NCBI GenBank assembly: GCA_035713725.1
Contig: DASTMZ010000123.1
Location: forward strand, 1 to 17,542
Direction: 5' to 3'
Source: DASQPR01 sp035713725
GTDB lineage: Bacteria > Actinomycetota > Actinomycetes > Mycobacteriales > Micromonosporaceae
DNA length: 17,542 bases
In this document: positions 1 through 7,998 of the stretch, one piece after another
Position numbering within the stretch: the first letter of the stretch is position 1
Layout of the letters: the number at the start of each line of letters is the position of its first letter
Notes under the pieces: generated by a model
Seen by the model: the letters and a program-made list of their open reading frames with translations, nothing else
What the model was told of the DNA's origin: nothing
Databases searched by the model: none
Position numbers and translations under genes: made by a program

Positions 1-1759
1 TGCGCGCCGCGGCCACCCACTCCTCGTTTGCCGGCTGGTCGAGGCCCGGATTCGCACCACGCGCCAACGAGAACCGCAGTGCGTCCGAGCCGTAGGCATC
101 CATCCAGTCCAGCGGATCGACTGTGTTGCCACGCGACTTGCTCATCTTCTTGCCGTACTTGTCGCGGACCAGCCCATGCAGCAGTACGGTCCGGAACGGC
201 ACTTCTCCGTCCATCGCGTAGAGCCCGAACAACATCATCCGGACGACCCAGAAGAACAGGATGTCGTAGCCGGTGACCAGCAGCGACGTTGGGTAGAAGC
301 GGGACAGATCGGCGGTGCGCGCCGGCCAGCCCATCGTGGAGAACGGCCACAATGCCGACGAGAACCACGTGTCGAGTACGTCAGGATCCTGCGTCCAGCC
401 GTCGCCGGTGGGCGGCGTGTCGTTCGGCCCGACGCACAGCGTCTCGCCGTTGGGTCCGTACCACACCGGGATGCGGTGGCCCCACCACAGCTGCCGGCTG
501 ATGCACCAGTCGTGCATGTTGTCGACCCAGTCGAAGTAGCGAGGCTTGAGCGCGGGAGGCTCAATCGTCACCCGACCGTCGCGCACCGCGTCGCCGGCCG
601 CCTTCGCGAGCTTCTCCACGCGTACGAACCACTGCAGCGACAGCCTCGGCTCGACCACCGTGTCGCACCGCGAACAGTGGCCGACCGCGTGGACGTAGGG
701 CCGCGTCTCCGCGACGATCCGGCCCTCTTCGCGCAGCGCCGCGGTGACCGCATGCCGCGCATCCTCACGGCTCAGGCCCTCGAACGGACCGTGCGCGGTG
801 ATCCGCGCTGCCTCGTCCATGATGTCGACCATCGGCAATGAGTGCCGCTGACCGATCTCGAAGTCGTTCGGGTCGTGCGCGGGCGTCACCTTCACCGCGC
901 CGGTGCCGAATTCCGGGTCGACGTGCGCGTCGGCCACCACCGGGATCATTCGTCCGACCAGCGGTAGCTCTATCTCGGTGCCGATCAGGTGCGCGTAGCG
1001 CGGGTCGTCGGGATGCACCGCGACCGCGGTGTCGCCGAGCATCGTCTCGACACGAGTCGTCGCAACCACCACCGAACGATCGCCGTCGCCGTAGCGGATC
1101 GAGACCAGCTCGCCCTCGTCGTCGGCGTGGTCGACCTCGATGTCCGACAGCGCCGTGTGGTCGGTCGGGCACCAGTTGATGATCCGCTCGGCACGATAGA
1201 TCAGGCCATCTTCGTAGAGCCGCTTGAAGATCGTCTGGACCGCCTTCGACAGACCGTCGTCCATGGTGAAGCGCTCGCGGCTCCAGTCCACTCCGACGCC
1301 GAGCCGGCGCATCTGGTCGAGGATCTTGCCGCCGTACAGCTGCTTCCACTGCCAGACGCGCGAGACGAACTCCTCGCGGCCGACGTCGTGCCGGGTCTTG
1401 CCCTCCGTCTCGGCCAGGTGCTTCTCGACCAGCACCTGGGTGGCGATCCCGGCGTGATCCATGCCGGGCAGCCACAGCACCTCGTCGCCGAGCATGCGAC
1501 GCCGACGCAGCACGGCGTCCATCAGCGTCTGCTCAAGTGCGTGGCCGAGGTGCAGCGATCCGGTAACGTTCGGCGGCGGGATCACGAGACTGTACGGCGG
1601 CTTCTCGCTCGCCGCATCTGCGGTGAAGTAGCCCCGGTCGACCCAACGGCGGTAGAGGACGTCCTCTACCCGCCGCGGCTCGTACTGACTCGCGATGTCA
1701 CGGCCGGTGGACGGATCGGGGGAGATTTCGGGCACCCGACGATGATAGGCGGTTCTCAT
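1..1759 (-). CDS. valS: Valyl-tRNA synthetase, N-terminal two thirds (3' end outside window)
   Basis: Class I aminoacyl-tRNA synthetase that charges tRNA-Val in the cytoplasm. The minus-strand frame is open from 1759 to the left edge (586 codons). The HIGH signature is seen as HLGH at residues 70-73, directly after a PPPNVTGS stretch, and the KMSKS signature is intact at positions 148-134 (about residues 538-542). Between them lie the CP1 editing insertion, with the TTRVETMLGDTAV and GTGAVKVTPAHD motifs, and a CSRC metal-ligand-like motif before QWFV. WCISRQLWWGHRIPVW is typical of the ValRS/IleRS/LeuRS group, and the overall wording matches ValRS best. The anticodon-binding and C-terminal coiled-coil domains (roughly 300 residues in relatives) lie outside. 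The ATG at 1759 has no Shine-Dalgarno. An in-frame GTG at 1735, six bases downstream of TATCAT (1747-1742), could be a leaderless start giving an N-terminus MPEISPDPS. Confidence 0.95.
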   Translation of the reverse strand, partial: MRTAYHRRVPEISPDPSTGRDIASQYEPRRVEDVLYRRWVDRGYFTADAASEKPPYSLVIPPPNVTGSLHLGHALEQTLMDAVLRRRRMLGDEVLWLPGMDHAGIATQVLVEKHLAETEGKTRHDVGREEFVSRVWQWKQLYGGKILDQMRRLGVGVDWSRERFTMDDGLSKAVQTIFKRLYEDGLIYRAERIINWCPTDHTALSDIEVDHADDEGELVSIRYGDGDRSVVVATTRVETMLGDTAVAVHPDDPRYAHLIGTEIELPLVGRMIPVVADAHVDPEFGTGAVKVTPAHDPNDFEIGQRHSLPMVDIMDEAARITAHGPFEGLSREDARHAVTAALREEGRIVAETRPYVHAVGHCSRCDTVVEPRLSLQWFVRVEKLAKAAGDAVRDGRVTIEPPALKPRYFDWVDNMHDWCISRQLWWGHRIPVWYGPNGETLCVGPNDTPPTGDGWTQDPDVLDTWFSSALWPFSTMGWPARTADLSRFYPTSLLVTGYDILFFWVVRMMLFGLYAMDGEVPFRTVLLHGLVRDKYGKKMSKSRGNTVDPLDWMDAYGSDALRFSLARGANPGLDQPANEEWVAAAR

Positions 1760-1867
1760 GCGACGCCGTACGGGACGCTCGGTGCGCCGAACACGGGACC
1801 GCTGATGATCGGGTACGGGCCGGGCGTACGGCGGGAACCGGCCGGTCCGGCGGCGCGTCTCATCGAT

Positions 1868-2437
1868 ATGACAGCCTGCCCGGGCATCCCGCGCCCCCAC
1901 GCCACGTCGCGCGCTCGCGCGACGGCGATCGCACTTGTCGGGCTCGCCGCGACCGTGTTCGCTTCGACACTTCTCGGCGCGTGCGCCACACCCTCCAACA
2001 GCACGGCGGCCGACGGCACGGCACCGCCGATCGTCACGTCGACGGCGCCAAGTTCCGCGGCGCCACCCACGGCGCAACCACCGACGACGCAGCCGCCTAA
2101 GGCCGGCTCCGGCTCATCGACGTGTCCGGCGACCTTGGTCGTGTCGTTCGCCGACAACTCGCGGACGCTCTGCGTCAGCAAGGGTGGCACGGTGACGATC
2201 ACTGCGCCGGCCAACCAGGCGAGCGGCTGGACGCCGTTCGAGGTGTCCGGCACGTCGCTCGCGCCCGTGTCACACACACCGGCGCAGACCGGCGGCGACA
2301 AGGTCCTCGCGGCGTATTCAGCGGTTGCGTCGGGTTCGTCGCAGATCGCCGCGTCCCACCGCAACTGCCCGACACCCGCGGGTGGCGTCGGCTGCAACTC
2401 GATCCTGCTGTGGCAGGTCACGATCGTCGTGAAGTAG
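1868..2437 (+). CDS. Secreted lipoprotein with Pro/Thr-rich linker and chagasin-like C-terminal region
   Basis: The 189-residue product starts with a basic stretch and a hydrophobic segment ending in the lipobox LGAC (Cys39), so it should be lipid-anchored on the outer face of the membrane. Residues about 45-80 are a low-complexity Ala/Pro/Thr/Ser linker containing a PPTAQPPTTQPP repeat. The C-terminal 110 residues form a predicted beta-rich domain with four cysteines. Their pattern (GGTVTI, a GW turn, a YSAVASGSSQIAASHR strand, then LLWQVTIVVK at the end) recalls protease inhibitor family I42 (chagasin-like). This is a weak resemblance from memory and not an assignment. ATG at 1868 is chosen because the reading frame upstream lies antisense to valS and lacks signal-peptide character. 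The gene is divergent from valS (108 bp) and 87 bp upstream of the permease gene. Confidence 0.8.
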   Translation: MTACPGIPRPHATSRARATAIALVGLAATVFASTLLGACATPSNSTAADGTAPPIVTSTAPSSAAPPTAQPPTTQPPKAGSGSSTCPATLVVSFADNSRTLCVSKGGTVTITAPANQASGWTPFEVSGTSLAPVSHTPAQTGGDKVLAAYSAVASGSSQIAASHRNCPTPAGGVGCNSILLWQVTIVVK

Positions 2438-2452
2438 CCCCTCGGGTAGGGG
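2438..2452 (+). terminator. Short hairpin directly after the lipoprotein stop codon
   Basis: A 5-bp perfect stem (CCCCT / AGGGG) with a 5-base loop begins on the base after the TAG stop at 2437. There is no T-tract, so this would be at most a weak or attenuating terminator before the permease gene. It could equally be a chance hairpin in GC-rich DNA. Confidence 0.2.
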
Positions 2453-2524
2453 TGCGCCAGGCAACCTATCGCGTTCCCGGACGGTCGGTGTGTACGGTGC
2501 CGACTGTCGACGTGGGAGGCTCGG

Positions 2525-5227
2525 GTGCTCGGTTACCTGCGGATGGCGCCGTGGCGCCGCGGGCCATGGCTGCTCGTACGGCGTCCCGGCGTGTTCCTTG
2601 CGCTCGTGGCGGCGAGCTTCGTCGCGGCACTACCGGCCGCCGCGGCCGGGCCGTTTGTGTCCGCGTCGCGGCACGCGACCCTTCGGGACGAGATCGCGCA
2701 GTCCTGCCCGTCCTACGTCGGTGACTGGGTCACCACGACCGCCGTCGTGCCACCCAACGCCAACTCTTTCGGCTCCGATGAGGCCGACCGGGCCGCGGTC
2801 GCCGACTACGACAAGTCCGTGAAGGCCGCAGCCGCCGGACAGGCCGCCGCAGCCAAGGTCGCCACCGGGCTCCGACCACTGGTGAAGACGCAACTCGTCG
2901 TCGCCACGCTGGCCAACCAGACCGCGGCGATTGTGACGGATCGGCCGGGTTTCCAGCAGAACGTGACGGTGCTGTCCGGACCACGTGGCAGCGGCCTGTG
3001 GATCCCGGCCAGCTACGCGCAGGATGCCCACCTGAAGGTCGGATCAAAGGTCACGTTCGGGGACCGAATCGATGACCGATCATTTCCGGTCGCCGCGATC
3101 TACCGCGACCTGCGGTCCGAGCCGCGACGCCCGTTCTGGTGTGCACTGACGAAGTTCTGGAACGCGCAGAGCGGATTCGAAAGCGCCGCGCCGCCACCGC
3201 TGATCCTGACCGACAGTGCGACGTTCGCGAAAACCCTCTTCGCCTCGAACCAGCCGGTCGACCTCCCGCCGATCGACTTCAACTACGTGTCGACGTACTA
3301 CCAATACCTCGAGTGGGACATTCCGACCGCGCAGCCCACGATCGCGCAGGCCAAGCAGCTCGTGACGTCGATCAACCGGGTCAACGCGGCGCTCGGCGTC
3401 ACCCAAACGCAGCCGAATCCGACCGCCACCTATCTGCCGTATTACACGTCCGACCTGAGCGACTTCCTGCCGCGCGCGGATCTCGCCGCAAACGTGATGC
3501 GGCCGGCCATCGCACCGATCACTGGCGTCGGCATCGGCGTCGGACTCGGCGTGGTCGCCGCCGCCGGCGTGTTCTGGGTGCTGCGTCGGCGGCAGGAACT
3601 GACCGTGCTGTCCGCGCACGGCATGAGCGCGCGATCGCTCGGCGTCAAGGCCGCCATCGAGGCCGGGCCCGCGCTGATCCTCGGCGCCGCGGCCGGCTGG
3701 GCAACGTCGCTATGGCTGGTACGAACGGCCGGACCGTCCCGGATCATCGCCTCCATCGCGATTCGCGAGTCGATCGAGGCGGTGGTGGCGACGTTGGTCG
3801 GCGCGATCCTGGTCGTCGGCTTCGTTGCGGCGTGGCGCGCACGGTCGCTGGCCGACGAACGAACCAGGCGCCGCCTGCCGCGCGTCGGGCGCCTGCCGTG
3901 GGAGTTGGCGTTGGTGGTGGCCGCCCCGTTCGTCTGGCGATCCTACGGATCCTCGGTCGTCACGAACGGCAACGCGAACGGTCAGACCGCCGGGCTCGTG
4001 GTACACGTACCCGAACGGCTGCTCGTCGTACCGATCCTCGCGATCGTCGGGCTGTTCATCTTCGCCGCCCGGCTGTGGGCCGTCGCGCTGCGCCGCCGGC
4101 GTACCGGCTCGGGCCGTACCATGCCGCGATTCCTCGCCGGTCGACGCGTCGTACGCGAGGCGGCGGTCGCCGTCGTACTCGCGATCGCGGCCGCGTTGCC
4201 GGTGTCCCTCGCGGTCTACGGCGCGGCGATCACGAACTCGGTACAGACCACGCTGACCGCCAAGGCGCTGCTATACGCAGGCTCCGATGTCGTGGTCACC
4301 CTGCAGCAACCGACACCGATTCCGGCCGAGTTCGCGAGCCACGCCACGTCGGTGGTACGGCTGAACGGCGTCATCATCAACGGCCTGTCGACCGACCTGC
4401 TCGGCATCGATCCCGCCACGTTCGCCCGTGGCGCGTTCTGGAACAGCCAGATCACCGGCCAGTCGCTCGCCGACATCGTGAAGCCGCTGCAGTCCGACAC
4501 CGGGCTGGGGCCGCCGGTCGCGATCCTCGCCGACGCGAGCCAGATCGGCAGCCAGGAACTCGATGTCGAGGCTGGCCATCCGGTGCTCTTCGACGTGCAG
4601 GCCATCTCGACGCTACCGGCTCAGCACAACAGCTTCCATACCGCGCTGGTCAGCCAGGACCTGGTGACGAAGGCGCCGTCCGCGCAGTTCCAGATCTGGA
4701 TCCGCGGCGACCCGGACACGATCCTGAACGAAGTCGCGTCCAGTGGCCTCCGGGTCAAATACACCCAGGTCGCCGCGGACACCACGGTCAACTCGATCTA
4801 CGAGCCGCTGACCTTCACCTTCCAATACCTGACCGCGCTGTCGCTGTTGTGCGGCGTGATCGCGATCGTCGGACTGCTGCTCTACCTAGAGGCACGGGCG
4901 CCGGGTCATCGGCGGTCGTTCGTGATGCTGCACCGGATGGGCATGGGTACGGGCAGCCACTGGCGGGCGATGCTGTGGGAGCTGGGTACGCCCCTGATTG
5001 TCGGGCTGGGCGTGGGGTTGGGCGCGTCGTCGATCGCCGCCTACACACTGCGCTCGAACTATGACGTCGACCCGTCGCTGCCGCCCGGCGGTCTGCTGAC
5101 CATGCCGACCGTCGCGATGGTCGGGATCTCCGCCGCGGTCATCGTGGTCACGTTCGTCGCATCCGGATACGCCCAACTGCGGGTGGTACGGACGAACCCG
5201 TCCAACATCCTGCGCGACGTGGCCTAG
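2525..5227 (+). CDS. FtsX/MacB-like ABC transporter permease (two FtsX modules), orphan
   Basis: A 900-residue inner-membrane protein. The first membrane segment is at about residues 23-42, followed by a large extracytoplasmic domain (about 43-328). A bundle of membrane segments comes next (about 331-353, 375-399, 418-437, 499-521, 545-567). A second extracytoplasmic domain (about 570-765) precedes three terminal segments (about 769-790, 819-842, 858-885). Each module carries the FtsX-like amphipathic loop with an HGM or RMGMG motif followed by a Glu (LTVLSAHGMSAR...IEAG and VMLHRMGMG...WELG). The C-terminus VRTNPSNILRDVA is typical of FtsX-family permeases. Such proteins act with a cytoplasmic ATPase as mechanotransmitters or lipoprotein/lipid exporters. 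No ATPase gene lies in the window. The GTG start is supported by GGGAGG at 2514-2519 with a 5-base spacer. It ends 26 bp from a convergent gene. Confidence 0.88.
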   Translation: MLGYLRMAPWRRGPWLLVRRPGVFLALVAASFVAALPAAAAGPFVSASRHATLRDEIAQSCPSYVGDWVTTTAVVPPNANSFGSDEADRAAVADYDKSVKAAAAGQAAAAKVATGLRPLVKTQLVVATLANQTAAIVTDRPGFQQNVTVLSGPRGSGLWIPASYAQDAHLKVGSKVTFGDRIDDRSFPVAAIYRDLRSEPRRPFWCALTKFWNAQSGFESAAPPPLILTDSATFAKTLFASNQPVDLPPIDFNYVSTYYQYLEWDIPTAQPTIAQAKQLVTSINRVNAALGVTQTQPNPTATYLPYYTSDLSDFLPRADLAANVMRPAIAPITGVGIGVGLGVVAAAGVFWVLRRRQELTVLSAHGMSARSLGVKAAIEAGPALILGAAAGWATSLWLVRTAGPSRIIASIAIRESIEAVVATLVGAILVVGFVAAWRARSLADERTRRRLPRVGRLPWELALVVAAPFVWRSYGSSVVTNGNANGQTAGLVVHVPERLLVVPILAIVGLFIFAARLWAVALRRRRTGSGRTMPRFLAGRRVVREAAVAVVLAIAAALPVSLAVYGAAITNSVQTTLTAKALLYAGSDVVVTLQQPTPIPAEFASHATSVVRLNGVIINGLSTDLLGIDPATFARGAFWNSQITGQSLADIVKPLQSDTGLGPPVAILADASQIGSQELDVEAGHPVLFDVQAISTLPAQHNSFHTALVSQDLVTKAPSAQFQIWIRGDPDTILNEVASSGLRVKYTQVAADTTVNSIYEPLTFTFQYLTALSLLCGVIAIVGLLLYLEARAPGHRRSFVMLHRMGMGTGSHWRAMLWELGTPLIVGLGVGLGASSIAAYTLRSNYDVDPSLPPGGLLTMPTVAMVGISAAVIVVTFVASGYAQLRVVRTNPSNILRDVA

Positions 5228-5253
5228 CGCGCCACCGGCTCGAGGCGTGACGG

Positions 5254-6060
5254 TCAGCGGTACCCGCTCGGGGCGATCGTCGGCGACCTGCCGGGCGCCG
5301 GGCCGTTGTCGAACATCGCGATGACCGGACCGGTGTGCGTGCGACTGGTCGGATCGGTCCGCGACTCGACGCAGTTCCCGCTGCGGGACACGGCCGGCGG
5401 CTGGTCCGGAAACAGGTTCGCCATCGTCTCGTGCGAGTTCGGCGTCAAGAAGCGGAAGTCGACGCGTACGTCACCGTTGCCGTTCGCGAAGCCGTGCAGT
5501 CGCGCGAAATACGAGACCCCGCCCACCAATCGGTACGCAAACGCGTCAAACGACCACTCGTCGGGCTCCGGCGACGGCCACGGAACCGCGCTGTCGCCCG
5601 GCACCGAGGCAGACGGCGGCGTACACCCGGCGAAGTAGACCGTCCACCCCGAAGCGCGCAGCGCGGCGATCCCTTTCGCGGTCGCAGCTCGCGCCGCGCT
5701 CTTCGCGGACCGCGACACGGCCGGCAACGCCAACCCGGCACCCGGCGCGGGCGAGCCGGTCGATGCCGGCCCGTGTCCGAGCTTGTCGATTAGATATCCG
5801 TCGAGGTATCCGCGTCGGGGCGGCAGCGTCGGCGAGATGAGGAAGCCGGGGCTGCCGACGCGGTCGCCCACCGCGATCCGGAGCAGCCGCTCGTGCGCGA
5901 GCACCTGGTAGCGCTGCCGGTCCACCGCGGTCACCGAACCGTTCGCCGGGCAGCCGACGAGGGCCGGGAAGCTGCCGGCGAGCACCAGCAAGACCAGGAT
6001 TCCGCGGCGGGTCACGCCGCGCAGGGTCACGCCGCGCGCGGTCACTCCGTGGCTGATCAC
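5254..6060 (-). CDS. Lipoprotein, third gene of the ESX-substrate-like operon
   Basis: A 268-residue product of unrecognised family. The N-terminus contains three consecutive GVTxR pentapeptides (encoded by a 15-bp tandem repeat), then a hydrophobic segment and the lipobox LVGC (Cys37). It is therefore predicted to be lipidated and exposed outside the membrane. The mature part is Pro/Ser-rich and contains a central GWTVYFAGC...DEWSFDAFAYRLVGGVSYFARL region that looks like a mixed alpha/beta fold, followed by a further Cys and a Pro-rich tail. The GTG start at 6060 is 10 bp after the stop of the cysteine-peptidase gene, suggesting translational coupling. Three more in-frame GTG codons (6045, 6030, 6015) inside the repeat could serve as alternative starts. 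From position and export, an immunity, chaperone or receptor role for the upstream effector is possible. That is inference only. Confidence 0.75.
   Translation of the reverse strand: MISHGVTARGVTLRGVTRRGILVLLVLAGSFPALVGCPANGSVTAVDRQRYQVLAHERLLRIAVGDRVGSPGFLISPTLPPRRGYLDGYLIDKLGHGPASTGSPAPGAGLALPAVSRSAKSAARAATAKGIAALRASGWTVYFAGCTPPSASVPGDSAVPWPSPEPDEWSFDAFAYRLVGGVSYFARLHGFANGNGDVRVDFRFLTPNSHETMANLFPDQPPAVSRSGNCVESRTDPTSRTHTGPVIAMFDNGPAPGRSPTIAPSGYR
6004..6048 (-). repeat. Three tandem copies of a 15-bp unit at the 5' end of a lipoprotein gene
   Basis: On the minus strand, three adjacent 15-bp units (6048-6034, 6033-6019, 6018-6004) share the pattern GG(A/C)GTGACCNNNCGC and encode GVTAR, GVTLR and GVTRR. 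Each contains an in-frame GTG. Only the variable codon and one silent base differ between copies. The repeat lengthens the positively charged n-region of the signal peptide. Confidence 0.85.
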
Positions 6061-6070
6061 GAGTCTGCCT

Positions 6071-7594
6071 TCACTTCGGGGTAATCACCGCCTGTACGTG
6101 TGCGTAGCCCAGCGTGCCGACGTTGCCGTTCAAGAAGTCAGCCTCGCTGACCTGTTCGACGGCACCGGACGGGTTGTAGAACGTCAGCGTGTCGCCGTCG
6201 TGCGCGATGAGCAACACGTAGTGCCGTGGCACCCCGTCGCCGATCAGCACCGGCACCGGATAGCCAGCGTCGACCGCGGCCACCGCGCCGGTCAGGGCCG
6301 GCCCGACGCTGCCGGCATCCGTGTCGTCGACGAGGTGCCAGCGGTACGACGTGCCGAGTTCCCCGCTGTTGGCATTGAGCACGTCGGTCAGCCCCCACGG
6401 CGTGGTGCCAAGCTGTTGCGGCCACAACGTATTGGTCTCGTCGTGAACCCGCTGTTCCTCCTGGCGCAGCATGTCGGTCAGCGACGTGCCGGGCTTGTCG
6501 GTCAGCGTCATCGCGTAGATCGGGTCGTTCATGGCGCGCGCCATGATGATCGACATCGAGCCGCACGTCGTCTCGTCCTGCTGCGCGACGATCTGCCCGT
6601 CGATCACCAGCGCACCCGGCTGGTCCGGGTTCGCGATCGTGAGATGAGACCGCAGCCAGTCGTCGGACTTGCCGCCGATCGACTTGGCGAACAGCGCGAT
6701 CGCGGCGATCGAGTCGCCGGCGATGAGCGCCTTGAGCAGGTATGCCCGCGCGACGTCCGAGGCGGCACCGCCGAGCAACGTGTCGATCGTCTTGCGGTCG
6801 GCGGTTGACAGCGCGCCGAGCGCACCACCGGCCCGCGTCAGTTGCGCGACCGTGAGGATGCCGTCGTCCGTGCCGATGCCCGCCGGATCGAGCCCGGTGT
6901 CGGCCAACCGGACCGCCGTGAACGCGTCCAACCCGCCACCGGTGGCCGCCTGCGCACGCGCGTCACTGGCCACGTCGTCGAGGCCGCGTCGCAGCGTGTC
7001 CACCGCGCCGGCCCATCGCCGGTAGACCGCTGCCGCACCGAGCAATCCGCGCACGATGTCGTCGACACCGTCGACGAACGCGCGGTGCCCGTGCCAGAGC
7101 GCGACGAACTCCGAGACCAGCGCCTCGCCGATTCCTTCGGCAAGCTCGTGCCATCCGCGATTGATCACTGCCTGACTCGCGGCGAGGTCGGCGCGAAGTC
7201 CGGGCAGCACGCCCGCGTACGCGTCGAGATGCCCGGCCGCCTCGTACATCGCGCTGCGGGCCGCGACCAGCAGTTGCTCGGTGGACTGCAACGCGGCAAC
7301 CGCGTTCGAGGCGGCCTGGCCACTCCACACCTTCGGCACGCTGACCGAGATCGCGCTCAGGTCCGCGTACACATCGCCGACGTTCGTGGCCATCGTGGCG
7401 AATGCGGTGCTACGCGCATCGAGGCCGCCGACGTCACCTGGGATGTCGCCGGCCACCAGGTCGATGATCGTTTCGACGATGCGCTCCACTTCGGCCGGCG
7501 CGGTGATCGGGTTGGTCAGCCGGAGCACTTCGTCGGCGGCTTGCTCGAGCCGATGCACGGCCACCGTGATTTGGAGATAGTCGGTCGAAGTCAC
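6071..7594 (-). CDS. WXG-domain protein fused to a papain/C39-like cysteine peptidase (putative type VII-secreted effector)
   Basis: A 507-residue protein with no signal peptide. Residues 1-210 are almost entirely helical and include a W-S-G turn (Trp90-Ser91-Gly92) between two long helices. This is the arrangement of WXG100/LXG domains of type VII secretion substrates. Residues about 220-320 are a linker helical region. Residues about 330-505 resemble a papain-fold peptidase of the C39-like kind: Gln338/Gln339 before the DETTCGS motif (Cys344), then His458 in RHYVLL, then Asn474 in FYNPSG. This is an apparently complete Cys-His-Asn set with the oxyanion Gln. The likely role is a secreted peptidase or deamidase acting outside the cell or in a target cell. 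The specific substrate is unknown. The GTG start at 7594 lies 12 bp after the EspC-like gene, and the lipoprotein gene follows 10 bp downstream. The fold assignment is from motif pattern only. Confidence 0.75.
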   Translation of the reverse strand: MTSTDYLQITVAVHRLEQAADEVLRLTNPITAPAEVERIVETIIDLVAGDIPGDVGGLDARSTAFATMATNVGDVYADLSAISVSVPKVWSGQAASNAVAALQSTEQLLVAARSAMYEAAGHLDAYAGVLPGLRADLAASQAVINRGWHELAEGIGEALVSEFVALWHGHRAFVDGVDDIVRGLLGAAAVYRRWAGAVDTLRRGLDDVASDARAQAATGGGLDAFTAVRLADTGLDPAGIGTDDGILTVAQLTRAGGALGALSTADRKTIDTLLGGAASDVARAYLLKALIAGDSIAAIALFAKSIGGKSDDWLRSHLTIANPDQPGALVIDGQIVAQQDETTCGSMSIIMARAMNDPIYAMTLTDKPGTSLTDMLRQEEQRVHDETNTLWPQQLGTTPWGLTDVLNANSGELGTSYRWHLVDDTDAGSVGPALTGAVAAVDAGYPVPVLIGDGVPRHYVLLIAHDGDTLTFYNPSGAVEQVSEADFLNGNVGTLGYAHVQAVITPK

Positions 7595-7606
7595 GGCGCC
7601 GCCCGG

Positions 7607-7927
7607 CTACTCGGCCCGTACCCGGACCGTGGCGACCGTACGCGACGACGCCTCGGTATCCGCGTGCTGGTACGCCGCACCGGCCGCGCGCATCGCCGTA
7701 CACCAGGCGGTGAGGACCTCGACGTACACGGTGAATTCGGCGTTCCACACGGATCGGACCGTGTCGAGCGCGTTCGTCGCGTCGGTGACCCCGAACAGGC
7801 TCGGCGCGCTGGACTCGCCCTGCGACCAGGCCATCGCGGCGGACCTCAGGCGATCCGCCAGGTCGCAGATTGTCGTTCCGGTGCTACCGACCACCGGCGC
7901 TTGCACGTGGAACCCGCCCGACACCAT
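7607..7927 (-). CDS. EspC/WXG100-like small helical protein with C-terminal YxxxD motif
   Basis: A 106-residue protein with no signal peptide and two helices (about residues 15-35 and 48-88) separated by a Gly-containing turn, the layout of ESX substrate proteins of the EspC-like and WXG100 families. After the second helix it carries Y86-Q-H-A-D90, which fits the YxxxD/E export motif described for mycobacterial ESX substrates. ATG at 7927 is chosen because GGTGGGG lies just upstream. A longer open frame to 8263 has no fitting protein character. It is the first gene of a three-gene operon, 12 bp before the large cysteine-peptidase gene, and is probably its co-secreted partner, as in EsxA/EsxB or PE/PPE pairs. 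The family name rests on length, helix pattern and motif. Confidence 0.7.
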   Translation of the reverse strand: MVSGGFHVQAPVVGSTGTTICDLADRLRSAAMAWSQGESSAPSLFGVTDATNALDTVRSVWNAEFTVYVEVLTAWCTAMRAAGAAYQHADTEASSRTVATVRVRAE

Positions 7928-7998
7928 CGTCACCCCACCCGTCGATCGGCTTCGATCCTGCCAGTCGCGCTGCTGTCGAGCAGCACTCGTTAGATGCC

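Noticed and set aside
3139..5064. A 641-codon open frame on the plus strand inside the permease gene
   Set aside because: Its product is Arg/Pro/His-rich with no domain character. It is the usual out-of-frame shadow of a GC-rich gene; the frame from 2525 gives clear membrane segments and FtsX motifs.
6842..7993. A 383-codon plus-strand open frame antisense to the effector operon
   Set aside because: Composition is Arg/His/Gly-rich with no motif, while the opposite strand encodes coherent helical and peptidase domains with well-spaced starts.
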